DNA of 24,778 nt, taken from assembly GCA_017619815.1 (NCBI GenBank), contig JAFZRR010000015.1, forward strand, positions 1 through 24,778. The letters are read 5' to 3'. A program made the translations under genes and the position numbers. The DNA comes from Bacilli bacterium. GTDB lineage: Bacteria > Bacillota_I > Bacilli_A > RFN20 > CAG-826. This document shows positions 1-6,968 of this stretch, in pieces. Position 1 is the first letter of the stretch. Every line of letters begins with the position of its first letter. The notes beneath the pieces are model-generated. The model was not told the origin of the DNA. It did no database searches and saw only the letters and a program-made list of their open reading frames with translations.

Positions 1-1518
1 AAAGAAGAAACAGTTGTTTCCCTATTACATGATGATAAACATGTTTTTGGTGTTAAGACTGAACTCGGAAACGAATACACTGCTCAAGCAGTCATCTTAA
101 CAACAGGAACATATATGGAGAGTAAAATCTTCCGTGGAAATGAAGTATTAGATGAAGGCCCTGACGGAGAAAAACCATCTAAAGGCTTATCACCATATTT
201 ACGTTCCATGGGTATTGAAACCACTCGTTTTAAAACCGGAACTCCTCCAAGAATAAAAGCGGATTCCATCGATTTTACAAAAGGAAGCATTCAACCAGGA
301 ACAAAAGGCAAATTAGCTTTCTCTTATGAGACAACCGACTTTATTCCTGTAGAAGAACAAATTCCTTGCTATCTCATATACACTACGCCTCACACGCATG
401 ACATAATACGCGAGCACTTAGGCGAGTCCGCAATGTATGGCGGGCTTATCACGGGCGTGGGTCCAAGATATTGTCCATCTATTGAAAGCAAGATTGTGAA
501 CTTCGCAGATAAAGAAAGACATCAATTATTCCTAGAACCAGAATCTAGATATACAGATAGCATTTATGTCCAAGGATTCTCAACATCAATGCCAAGAAAT
601 GTTCAAGAAGAAATGGTGCGTTCCTTGCCAGGTTTTGAGAATGCTGTTTTCTTAAAATATGCCTACGCAATTGAATATGATTTAATCGTCCCAGAAGAGT
701 ATGGTCCAACACTCGAATTAAAGAAGTGGCCAGGCCTATATATCGGTGGTCAAATTTGTGGTACTTCTGGTTATGAAGAAGCTGCTGGATTAGGCCTCAT
801 GGCAGGTATTAATGCTTCTTTAAAAATTGAAGGAAAAGAACCGCTCATTTTAAGACGTGATCAATCCTATATCGGTGTTATGATTGATGACCTTGTGACT
901 AAGGGCACTTTAGAACCATATAGACTTATGTCTTCACGTGCTGAATTTAGATTACTTCTTAGACACGATAACGCTGATTTAAGACTTACAGAAATAGGAC
1001 ATAATGTAGGTTTAGTCAAAGAGGATAGATATCAAAAATTTATAGCCAAGAGAAACAATATAGAAAAGGTCGTGGAAATCTTAAAAGCTCATTACCTTGG
1101 AAAGAAACCAGAAGTGGAAGAATATCTCTCATCTTTGGGCTATAACGAATTAAAAGGTGGCGTTCAAGCATTTGAACTTTTGAAGCGTTTGAACGTAAAA
1201 TACACTGAAATTGCTAAGTTTATTCCTGAACTACAAGGTTTTTCACTCGATGAACAAACCATTGAAGAAATTGAGATCATCGCTAAGTACGAGGGATATA
1301 TCATTAAGCAAATTAAAGAAGCTGAAGGTATGGCTAAGTTAGACGCAATGAAGATTCCTGAGGACTTCGATTTCCTCAATATGGATGGCCTTGCATTAGA
1401 AGCAAGAAGTAAGTTAAATAAGATTAGACCTTTAACCATTGGCCAAGCCAGTAGAATTAGCGGTGTTAATCCAGCTGATATTTCAATTTTAATTCTCAAT
1501 ATTAAGAGGAAAAATTAA
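1..1518 (+). CDS. mnmG: tRNA uridine-5-carboxymethylaminomethyl modification enzyme MnmG (5' truncated by window)
   Basis: FAD-dependent subunit of the MnmE-MnmG complex, which adds the (carboxymethyl)aminomethyl group to wobble U34 of certain tRNAs in the cytoplasm. The reading frame is open from base 1, and the codons before the first in-frame ATG (115) already read as MnmG (a VILTTGTY segment), so this is the 3' part of a longer gene. About 505 residues are present of a family length near 620; the missing part holds the N-terminal FAD-binding motif. Visible signatures are FKTGTPPRI, a GLYIGGQICGTSGYEEAAGLG segment near residues 244-264, and the C-terminal tail with KIRPLTIGQASRISG. The stop overlaps the rsmG start (TAATG), so the two are translationally coupled. 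The mnmG-rsmG-soj order is typical of regions near the Bacilli replication origin. Confidence 0.97.
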   Translation, partial: KEETVVSLLHDDKHVFGVKTELGNEYTAQAVILTTGTYMESKIFRGNEVLDEGPDGEKPSKGLSPYLRSMGIETTRFKTGTPPRIKADSIDFTKGSIQPGTKGKLAFSYETTDFIPVEEQIPCYLIYTTPHTHDIIREHLGESAMYGGLITGVGPRYCPSIESKIVNFADKERHQLFLEPESRYTDSIYVQGFSTSMPRNVQEEMVRSLPGFENAVFLKYAYAIEYDLIVPEEYGPTLELKKWPGLYIGGQICGTSGYEEAAGLGLMAGINASLKIEGKEPLILRRDQSYIGVMIDDLVTKGTLEPYRLMSSRAEFRLLLRHDNADLRLTEIGHNVGLVKEDRYQKFIAKRNNIEKVVEILKAHYLGKKPEVEEYLSSLGYNELKGGVQAFELLKRLNVKYTEIAKFIPELQGFSLDEQTIEEIEIIAKYEGYIIKQIKEAEGMAKLDAMKIPEDFDFLNMDGLALEARSKLNKIRPLTIGQASRISGVNPADISILILNIKRKN

Positions 1519-2219
1519 TGAAGATTAATGAACTTTTACAAGCTTTAAAAGATGTTGAAATTAACTGTTCAGAAGAGCAATTAAACCTTTTAAATGTCTT
1601 CATGAAATCCACACTCGAAACTAACGAGAAATTTAATCTTACCGCGATTACCAAAGATGATGAATTTGTGGAAAAAATGATCTATGATTCCGCGCTTAGT
1701 TTATACGATTTAGATTTAACAAATAAATCGATTATTGATGTGGGAACAGGCGCTGGTTTCCCAGGCATGGTAATTAAGATTTTAAAACCAGAATCTAAAG
1801 TCACTTTATTAGATTCCACAAAGAAGAAAATCGATTATTTGTTAGACTTCGCTAAAACTAACAATATTGAGGTCGAAGGCGTATCATCACGCGCGGAGGA
1901 TTACGCGAGAAATAACCGCGAGAAATATGACTTCGCTACTGCAAGAGCGGTCTCTCAACTTAATATCTTATTAGAACTCATTATCCCAATGCTTAAAGTG
2001 GGTGGTTCATTCATCGCTTTAAAAGGACAAGGATATGAAGAAGAAATTAATTCCTCCAAAGAAGCATTTAGAAGACTTAATTGTCGAGTACAAAAAATAT
2101 ATGAATTTGAACTTCCAGAATCTCATGAAAAGAGAGCGATAATTCATATTGTTAAAGATAAAGAAACCAATAAAAAATATCCAAGACAATATACTGATAT
2201 AAAGAGACAACCATTATAA
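1518..2219 (+). CDS. rsmG: 16S rRNA (guanine-N7) methyltransferase RsmG (GidB)
   Basis: SAM-dependent methyltransferase that makes m7G in the 530 loop region of 16S rRNA. The protein has 233 residues, normal for the family. The SAM-binding glycine loop is visible as IIDVGTGAGFPG (about residues 73-84), followed by a conserved KKKIDYLLDFA helix and a FATARAVS motif. The start ATG overlaps the mnmG stop; an AGAGG sequence 8-9 nt upstream serves as the ribosome site. The last codons lie inside the left arm of an intrinsic terminator, so the mnmG-rsmG unit ends here. Confidence 0.97.
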   Translation: MKINELLQALKDVEINCSEEQLNLLNVFMKSTLETNEKFNLTAITKDDEFVEKMIYDSALSLYDLDLTNKSIIDVGTGAGFPGMVIKILKPESKVTLLDSTKKKIDYLLDFAKTNNIEVEGVSSRAEDYARNNREKYDFATARAVSQLNILLELIIPMLKVGGSFIALKGQGYEEEINSSKEAFRRLNCRVQKIYEFELPESHEKRAIIHIVKDKETNKKYPRQYTDIKRQPL

Positions 2220-2231
2220 TGTCTCTTTTTT
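2201..2231 (+). terminator. Intrinsic terminator overlapping the rsmG stop codon
   Basis: A perfect 9-bp stem (AAAGAGACA at 2201-2209 with TGTCTCTTT at 2220-2228), a 10-nt loop, and a T run to 2231. The rsmG stop codon lies in the loop. It separates rsmG from the following parA, whose promoter begins only a few bases downstream. Confidence 0.8.
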
Positions 2232-2233
2232 CA

Positions 2234-2242
2234 TGCTATAGT
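2234..2242 (+). promoter_or_regulatory. Extended -10 promoter of parA, probably leaderless
   Basis: TGCTATAGT fits the extended -10 form TGnTATAAT with one mismatch. Nine bases separate the hexamer from the parA ATG at 2252, so transcription should start about 2-3 nt before the start codon, and no Shine-Dalgarno sequence is present. There is no convincing -35 box, as is common for extended -10 promoters. Confidence 0.55.
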
Positions 2243-2251
2243 TATATTAAT

Positions 2252-3022
2252 ATGGCAAAGATCATCGCAATCGCAAATCAAAAAGGTGGTGTTGGTAAGA
2301 CCACAACCGCTATTAATTTATCCGCCTCATTAGCCCACTTTAATAGACGTGTGCTTCTTATTGATATGGACCCTCAAGGAAACTCTTCTAGAGGCCTTGG
2401 AATCGATATTTCTTTGCTCAATAAAACTGTCTTTGACGTCTTAAATCTTGAAATCAACATAAATCAAGTTATAAATCAAACAATGTTAAAAACATTGGAT
2501 GTCCTTCCATCAAAGTTAATTCTTTCAACTTTAGATGAAAATGTTGAAGGTAAAACTGATGAGCCATATCACTTATTGAAGAGATGTATTTCTGAGATTA
2601 AAAAAGAATACGATTACATCATTATTGACTGCCCACCAAGCCTTGGGTTTTTAACTATTAACGCCTTATCTGCAGCTAACTCAGTTCTTATCCCTGTGCA
2701 ATGTGAATACTTCGCAATGGAAGCGGCTGCACAAATGCTCGCCTCGGTATCTCGTATCCAAGCAACATATAATCCTGATTTGGGTATTGAAGGTGTTTTA
2801 TTAACAATGTTTGATCCAAAGACCAATATGAGTATTGAAATCAGTACTCAAATTAGAGGTTTATATAAAGAGAATACTTTCTTAACTCAAATACCAAGAA
2901 ATGTCTCTGTACCAGAAAGTAATTCAAAAGGATTACCAGTTACTCTTTTCCGTCCATCAAGTTCCAGTGCTTTAGCCTATTTCTCTTTAGCTAAAGAAGT
3001 TATGGATCACGAGGAACAATAA
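2252..3022 (+). CDS. parA: ParA/Soj-family chromosome partitioning ATPase
   Basis: P-loop ATPase of the ParA/MinD superfamily; Soj acts with ParB (Spo0J) and parS sites in origin segregation and DnaA control. The protein has 256 residues. A deviant Walker A motif KGGVGKTT lies at residues 11-18, the DMDPQGN motif follows near 40, and a Walker B-like IIIDCPPSLG lies near 118. An in-frame ATG exists at 2219, but it would add 11 residues encoded inside the preceding terminator and promoter, and Soj proteins begin with the MAKIIAIANQKGG type of start, so 2252 is chosen. In B. subtilis soj is followed by spo0J; here a riboswitch-controlled transporter gene follows and no parB is in the window. Confidence 0.93.
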   Translation: MAKIIAIANQKGGVGKTTTAINLSASLAHFNRRVLLIDMDPQGNSSRGLGIDISLLNKTVFDVLNLEININQVINQTMLKTLDVLPSKLILSTLDENVEGKTDEPYHLLKRCISEIKKEYDYIIIDCPPSLGFLTINALSAANSVLIPVQCEYFAMEAAAQMLASVSRIQATYNPDLGIEGVLLTMFDPKTNMSIEISTQIRGLYKENTFLTQIPRNVSVPESNSKGLPVTLFRPSSSSALAYFSLAKEVMDHEEQ

Positions 3023-3069
3023 TTTATTTAAATTAATCTAACTATTTTATAGATATAGAGTTATAATAA

Positions 3070-3202
3070 TCACGCTTCAGGGCAGCGAATAACGCGACCG
3101 GTGGTATACCCCACGAGCCGAAAGGCAGGAACTTGTGAAATTCAAGTGGCGACAGTAAAGTCTGGATGAAAGAAGTTGTTTTTTAGGCCCTGACTGGGTC
3201 TA
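3070..3202 (+). promoter_or_regulatory. FMN riboswitch (RFN element) with terminator expression platform
   Basis: Conserved RFN segments occur in order: CAGGGCAGCG (from 3078), GACCGGTGGTATACCCCACGAGCC (3108-3120 and around), a variable hairpin with GTGAAATTCAAG, then GCGACAGTAAAGTCTGGATG and GAAG closing P1 with CTTC (3075-3078 with 3172-3175). The element binds flavin mononucleotide. The expression platform is a hairpin, TAGGCCC (3184-3190) with GGGTCTA (3196-3202), containing one G-U pair and followed by six T. High FMN should therefore stop transcription before ribU. A TATAAT at 3062-3067 and a TATAGA a little upstream are candidate -10 boxes. Confidence 0.93.
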
Positions 3203-3208
3203 TTTTTT
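3184..3208 (+). terminator. Riboswitch-controlled intrinsic terminator
   Basis: A 7-bp stem with 5-nt loop (TGACT) followed by T3203-3208. It sits directly against the ribU start codon at 3209, so the regulatory decision is made on the last base before the coding region. Confidence 0.8.
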
Positions 3209-3910
3209 ATGAGTAAGTTTGATTTAACAAGATTAGTTATTACGATTGCGTGTATTGTAATCGCTGGCGTGTTCGTGCTCGCCAAAGCAGTAAAAAAGAA
3301 AAATCCGATTACCACAAAGTTTATTGCAAGAACCGGTTTGTTCGCGGCAATGAGCATTATTCTTTATGTGGTTCCTGGATTAACATTCGGTGTTCCATTC
3401 TTTCCAGCATTCTTAGAATTCCATTTTGATGAAGTTCCGGCATTAATCGCTGGTTTTGCTTATGGACCACTTAGTGGATTCTTCGTTATCTTAGTTAAAA
3501 CATTAGTTAAATTACCATTTACAAGCACAATGGGTGTTGGTGAACTTGCAGACTTTATCTATTCCACGGCATTCATCATTCCCGCTGCACTTTTTTATAA
3601 GAAAAATAGAAGTGTTAAGGGAGCGCTTATCGGTTTACTTGTTGCGACAGTAGTACAAGTACTAACTTCCTCATTAATCACTTCATTCTTAATATTAGAC
3701 TTCTATATATTCATGATGGGATTCCCGAAAGCCGCAATCTTGGGCATGTGCCAAGCGGCAAATCCGAGAATTACATCCTTGGGATGGACATTCTGGTTAT
3801 ATGTAGGCGTACCGTTTAACGCGATGAAAGATGCGATGGTTGTGGTTATCACCTTCATTCTCTATAAGAGACTACATAAAATCATCGATAGAATTGGTGA
3901 ACAACATTAA
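3209..3910 (+). CDS. ribU: Riboflavin ECF transporter S component, RibU type
   Basis: Integral membrane substrate-binding (S) subunit of an energy-coupling factor transporter; it needs the shared EcfA/EcfA'/EcfT module, which is not in this window. The protein has 233 residues with about six hydrophobic segments. The stretch around residues 68-115 (FPAFLEFHFDEVPAL, then GFAYGPLSGF, LVK and STMGVGELADF) matches the RibU/ECF-S pattern. The FMN riboswitch directly upstream supports riboflavin or FMN as substrate. There is no good Shine-Dalgarno sequence: the start is abutted by the terminator T run. Another flavin-related substrate is possible but less likely. Confidence 0.88.
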   Translation: MSKFDLTRLVITIACIVIAGVFVLAKAVKKKNPITTKFIARTGLFAAMSIILYVVPGLTFGVPFFPAFLEFHFDEVPALIAGFAYGPLSGFFVILVKTLVKLPFTSTMGVGELADFIYSTAFIIPAALFYKKNRSVKGALIGLLVATVVQVLTSSLITSFLILDFYIFMMGFPKAAILGMCQAANPRITSLGWTFWLYVGVPFNAMKDAMVVVITFILYKRLHKIIDRIGEQH

Positions 3911-3921
3911 AAAAGCAATAA

Positions 3922-3951
3922 AAAAACCAGGTCTTAAGTGGCCTGGTTTTT
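3922..3951. terminator. Bidirectional terminator between ribU and the ferredoxin gene
   Basis: AAAAACCAGG (3922-3931) pairs perfectly with CCTGGTTTTT (3942-3951) around a 10-nt loop. The A run on one side and T run on the other let it work on both strands, fitting the convergent arrangement. Confidence 0.8.
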
Positions 3952-3959
3952 CTATATCA

Positions 3960-4139
3960 TTATTCCGCTTCGGAAATTGCACCAACAGGGCAGATACTGA
4001 CGGCTTCTTCGTCTGCTTCATCAGTAACGAGTTCTGCTAAACCGCTATCACCGATTTTGATGTCATCTGGATATGTACCTGCACAGCAGCCACAACCGAT
4101 GCATAAGCTTTGATCGATTTTTAATTTTTTCTTTGCCAT
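3960..4139 (-). CDS. Single [4Fe-4S] ferredoxin
   Basis: A 59-residue small electron carrier, acidic apart from a lysine-rich N-terminus. The cluster ligands are C13, C16 and C19 (CIGCGCC, Cx2Cx2C) and C50 in ICPVGAI, as in one-cluster bacterial ferredoxins; C18 is an additional cysteine inside the motif. The start is supported by a strong ribosome site, AAGGAGG, 8 nt before the ATG, and by an upstream promoter. Its partner enzymes are not in the window. Such ferredoxins serve oxidoreductases of anaerobes. Confidence 0.93.
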   Translation of the reverse strand: MAKKKLKIDQSLCIGCGCCAGTYPDDIKIGDSGLAELVTDEADEEAVSICPVGAISEAE

Positions 4140-4170
4140 CGAAAATTCCTCCTTGGTTTTTGTTGTAAAA

Positions 4171-4199
4171 ATTATATCTTATTCGCTTGCTGGTTTCAA
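4171..4199 (-). promoter_or_regulatory. Sigma-A-type promoter of the ferredoxin gene
   Basis: Read on the minus strand: TTGAAA (4199-4194), a 17-nt spacer, then TATAAT (4176-4171). This is one of the best canonical promoters in the window and gives a normal leader of about 25 nt containing AAGGAGG. Confidence 0.8.
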
Positions 4200-4282
4200 T
4201 AATTCATAAAGTAATTTAATTTATGCTAATTTTCTCTACAAATTGTCTTCTTATTTTTATAAAATAAATACAAATAGGGATT

Positions 4283-4585
4283 ATGGCGATTTCTCGAGTT
4301 CAAAAATTTAAAGAATACCGGAATTCTCTTATTAAAGAAGAGGCTCCTAATTTAGAAACCCCCAAATCCTCCGCAAATAACGAGATTGAAATCATAGGTG
4401 AAGATACAACATCTACTTTACCTATGGATGAAGTCATTAAATCTATTAATGAAAACGAAGAAGAAGTGGCAATTGCGAAAAGGCATAAAAGAAACACTAT
4501 CCTTAAATGGACGTTAATTATTGCTGGTATCGTCATTGTGGTTGCCGCTATCGTCATTTTTGGAATTATTGTATGGAGCAAATAA
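4283..4585 (+). CDS. Small C-terminally anchored membrane protein of unknown function
   Basis: A 100-residue protein I do not recognise. It has a charged N-terminal half (basic residues 1-18, then acidic and low-complexity 19-65 rich in E, N and S), a basic patch KRHKRN near 66-71, and one hydrophobic helix at about 73-97 ending in WSK. This predicts a single C-terminal membrane segment with the bulk in the cytoplasm. The ATG is preceded by AGGGA at short spacing. The stop lies 2 nt before cmk, so it is co-transcribed with and probably translationally coupled to cmk and der. Function cannot be assigned. Confidence 0.75.
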   Translation: MAISRVQKFKEYRNSLIKEEAPNLETPKSSANNEIEIIGEDTTSTLPMDEVIKSINENEEEVAIAKRHKRNTILKWTLIIAGIVIVVAAIVIFGIIVWSK

Positions 4586-4587
4586 TT

Positions 4588-5280
4588 ATGAAGATTACCG
4601 TTGCTATTGATGGCCCAGCTGCTGCTGGCAAATCCACTGTTGCGAAAGAAGTCGCACGCATTAAGGGATACACATACATAGACACAGGTGCTATGTACCG
4701 TGCATTTACATGGTACTGCATGGAAAAAGGTGTTAATTGCCAAGATGAACAAGCCTGTGTGGCTTTAATCCCTGAAGTGACAATTAAATTAAGACCAGGA
4801 CATATTGTCCTTTGTAATGACATTGATGTTTCAAAAGAAATTCGTGAACCACGTGTTTCTGGTAACGTTAGTTACATTGCTTCATATAAAGACATCCGTT
4901 TGTTCCTTGTGGAACAACAACGCAAGATGGCGGGCAAACATTCCGTCATTATGGATGGTAGAGATATCGGTACATACGTCTTACCAGACGCTGATGTCAA
5001 AATCTTCCAAATCGCTAGTGTGGAAACAAGAGCCATTCGTCGTTATGACGAAAATATCTCCAAAGGTATTCCATGTACATTAGAAGAAATCGAAGAAGAT
5101 GTGAGAAAGAGAGACTATATTGATTCTCATAGAGACTTTGCTCCACTTAAAGCCGCTCCAGACTCCATTCTCTTAGATACTTCCTTTATGTCTGTCGAAC
5201 AAGTCGTTAACGCAGTTATTGAAATTATAGATAAAAAGATTGCCGAAAAAGAGGCGGCTGAACAATGCCAAAAGGCATAG
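4588..5280 (+). CDS. cmk: Cytidylate kinase
   Basis: Phosphorylates CMP and dCMP with ATP in pyrimidine nucleotide salvage and turnover. The protein has 230 residues, normal for the family. The P-loop GPAAAGKST lies at residues 8-16, followed by YIDTGAMYRA, MDGRDIGTYVLPDA near 120-133, and RDYIDSHRDFAPLK near 173-186. The open frame extends upstream to 4507 over the previous gene, but the family start is MKITVAIDGP at 4588, with GGAG (4575-4578) 9 nt before it. The 3' end overlaps der by 16 bases. In B. subtilis rpsA separates cmk from der; it is absent here. Confidence 0.96.
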   Translation: MKITVAIDGPAAAGKSTVAKEVARIKGYTYIDTGAMYRAFTWYCMEKGVNCQDEQACVALIPEVTIKLRPGHIVLCNDIDVSKEIREPRVSGNVSYIASYKDIRLFLVEQQRKMAGKHSVIMDGRDIGTYVLPDADVKIFQIASVETRAIRRYDENISKGIPCTLEEIEEDVRKRDYIDSHRDFAPLKAAPDSILLDTSFMSVEQVVNAVIEIIDKKIAEKEAAEQCQKA

Positions 5281-6575
5281 TTGCTATCGTCGGAAGTCCA
5301 AACGTTGGCAAATCAACGATTTTTAATCGTATGATTGGCGAGCGCCACGCCATCGTAGATGATGAAGCTGGTATTACTAGAGATCGTCTATATGGCAAAT
5401 GCGAATGGTTAGGCCATTCTTTTTCTGTTATTGATACAGGTGGAATTGAAGTTGCTAACAAGCCATTCCAAGAACAAATTAGAGCCCAAGTTGAAATCGC
5501 TATTGAGGAAGCTGATGTCATCGTTTTTGTCGTTGATGGCAAGGTAGGAATTACCACAGACGACCGTATGGTTAGTAGGTTATTGTACAAAGTCAAAAAA
5601 CCTATCATTTTAGCGGTCAATAAAATCGATGAAGGAAGCCATATTTCCGATGCTCAAGAATTCTATGGTTTAGGTTTAGGAAAGCCGCATGTTGTATCTG
5701 GTGCTCATGGTATTGGCATTGGTGATTTATTAGATGAAATTATCAAGCACTTACCAGAAAGCGATGATCAATTAGATGAAGATAAAATTACCTTCTGTAT
5801 GGTTGGCAGACCAAATGTCGGAAAATCATCTTTAGTGAATGCTTTATTGAATCAAGATAGAGTCATTGTTAGTAACATTTCTGGTACCACAAGAGACTCT
5901 ATTGATACACCTTTCACCAAAGGTGACAAACAATATGTTGTCATCGATACAGCGGGTTTAAAGAAACGTGGAAAAATTTATGAATCCATCGATAAATATT
6001 CCGCGATTAGAGCCTTAAAAGCCATTGAAAGAAGTGAGATTGTTCTCCTTGTTTTAGATGGTAAAGAAGGTATTACCGAACAAGATAAACATGTCATTCA
6101 ATACGCGACTGATTTACATAAAGCCATCATCATTGTGGTTAATAAATATGACATTGTTGATAAGAATACAAATACAATCAGTGAAATGACCAAATGGATC
6201 AGACAAGAATATAAGTTCTTAGACTACGCTCCAATATGCTTTGTATCCGCACTTAAGAAACAAAGAATTGATACCATTTTTGAAACATTAGAAATGGTTC
6301 ACCAAGCATACTACACACGTGTGAAAACTTCTTTATTAAATGAAGTAATTCAAGATGCTCAAATGATGAATCAATCTCCAAACTTCAATGGTGGAAGAGT
6401 GAAAATTTTATACTGTTCTCAAGTCTCAACGTCTCCTCCAACAATCGTTTTATTTGTGAACAATTCTGAGTGGATGCACTTTAGTTATTTAAGGTACATC
6501 GAGAATAGATTGCGTGAAACCTTTAATTTTGAGGGTACGCCTATAAATATTTTGGTAAGAAACAGAAAACAATGA
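5265..6575 (+). CDS. der: Ribosome-associated GTPase Der (EngA), two G domains
   Basis: Essential GTPase in 50S ribosomal subunit assembly. In 436 residues it holds two tandem G domains and a C-terminal KH-like domain. G domain 1 has GSPNVGKST (about 10-18), DTGG and NKID; G domain 2 has GRPNVGKSS (about 182-190), DTAGL and NKYD. The start ATG lies inside the end of cmk (16-base overlap), indicating coupling. The C-terminus (EGTPINILVRNRKQ) matches the family. Confidence 0.97.
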   Translation: MPKGIVAIVGSPNVGKSTIFNRMIGERHAIVDDEAGITRDRLYGKCEWLGHSFSVIDTGGIEVANKPFQEQIRAQVEIAIEEADVIVFVVDGKVGITTDDRMVSRLLYKVKKPIILAVNKIDEGSHISDAQEFYGLGLGKPHVVSGAHGIGIGDLLDEIIKHLPESDDQLDEDKITFCMVGRPNVGKSSLVNALLNQDRVIVSNISGTTRDSIDTPFTKGDKQYVVIDTAGLKKRGKIYESIDKYSAIRALKAIERSEIVLLVLDGKEGITEQDKHVIQYATDLHKAIIIVVNKYDIVDKNTNTISEMTKWIRQEYKFLDYAPICFVSALKKQRIDTIFETLEMVHQAYYTRVKTSLLNEVIQDAQMMNQSPNFNGGRVKILYCSQVSTSPPTIVLFVNNSEWMHFSYLRYIENRLRETFNFEGTPINILVRNRKQ

Positions 6576-6581
6576 TAAAAT
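6552..6581 (+). promoter_or_regulatory. Promoter of hup
   Basis: TTGGTA (6552-6557), an 18-nt spacer, and TAAAAT (6576-6581), with TG one base upstream of the -10 (TGATAAAAT). It overlaps the end of der and gives a leader of about 23 nt carrying AAAAGGGG. Confidence 0.5.
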
Positions 6582-6610
6582 AAAAGCAAGTTTTAAAAGG
6601 GGTAAAACGT

Positions 6611-6895
6611 ATGCAAAAATTGAACAAGCGTGACTTGATTGAACAAGTCGCCGAGAAAGCTCATTTAAGCAAGAAAGATGCTGAGAGCGCTCTTGACGTT
6701 TGCTTTGATTTAATGGAGAAAGCTTTACTTGACGGCCGTGAAGTAAACATCACAAACTTTGGTGCCTTCACTCCAAAAGTTCGTCAAGAAAGAGAAGGAA
6801 CCGACCCAAAGAAACATCATCGTATCGTGATCAAGAAAAGTCGTGCTATTTCCTTCAGAGTTTCCAAATCATTAAAAGCAAAACTCAACAAGTAA
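6611..6895 (+). CDS. hup: HU-family DNA-binding protein
   Basis: Histone-like dimeric nucleoid protein that bends DNA. The 94 residues show the HU fold: an N-terminal NKRDLIEQVAEKAHLSKKDA helix pair, the GREVNITNFGAF strand, and a C-terminal helix FRVSKSLKAKL. The DNA-binding arm departs from the common GRNPxTG form (REGTDPKKHHRIVIKKS) and is rich in basic residues. A strong AAAAGGGG ribosome site precedes the ATG. In B. subtilis hbs lies two genes after der (gpsA between); here the two are adjacent. Confidence 0.95.
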   Translation: MQKLNKRDLIEQVAEKAHLSKKDAESALDVCFDLMEKALLDGREVNITNFGAFTPKVRQEREGTDPKKHHRIVIKKSRAISFRVSKSLKAKLNK

Positions 6896-6908
6896 CTAGA
6901 ATTAAAAG

Positions 6909-6940
6909 AATAGGATGTTTCAAGAACATCTTATTTTTTT
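6909..6940 (+). terminator. Intrinsic terminator after hup
   Basis: AATAGGATGTT (6909-6919) pairs with AACATCTTATT (6925-6935), 11 bp with one G-U, loop TCAAG, followed by T6936-6940. It insulates hup from the cca-like gene, whose promoter begins within about 10 bases. Confidence 0.85.
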
Positions 6941-6956
6941 GTCCTTATATAATATA

Positions 6957-6962
6957 TATAAT
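6957..6962 (+). promoter_or_regulatory. -10 box of the cca-like gene, probably leaderless
   Basis: A perfect TATAAT lies 6 nt before the ATG at 6969, placing +1 on the A of the start codon. There is no purine-rich ribosome site. A second TATAAT at 6948-6953 could give a short leader of about 8 nt instead. Confidence 0.5.
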
Positions 6963-6968
6963 GATTAT

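Noticed and set aside
2219..2251. Longer ParA starting at 2219, overlapping the rsmG stop
   Set aside because: The extra residues would be encoded by the terminator's right arm and the promoter; the family start at 2252 fits better.
4300..4752. A 150-codon open frame on the minus strand opposite the small membrane protein and cmk
   Set aside because: It crosses two genes with good family or coupling evidence, has no ribosome site and a low-complexity translation; it is a shadow of the plus-strand genes.
5225..5620. A 131-codon minus-strand open frame over the cmk/der junction
   Set aside because: Fully opposite the conserved G1 domain of Der and without start signals or recognisable motifs.
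6915..6968. Longer N-terminus for the cca-like protein from the ATG at 6915
   Set aside because: The added codons lie within the hup terminator and the -10 region, and family members start close to the head domain.
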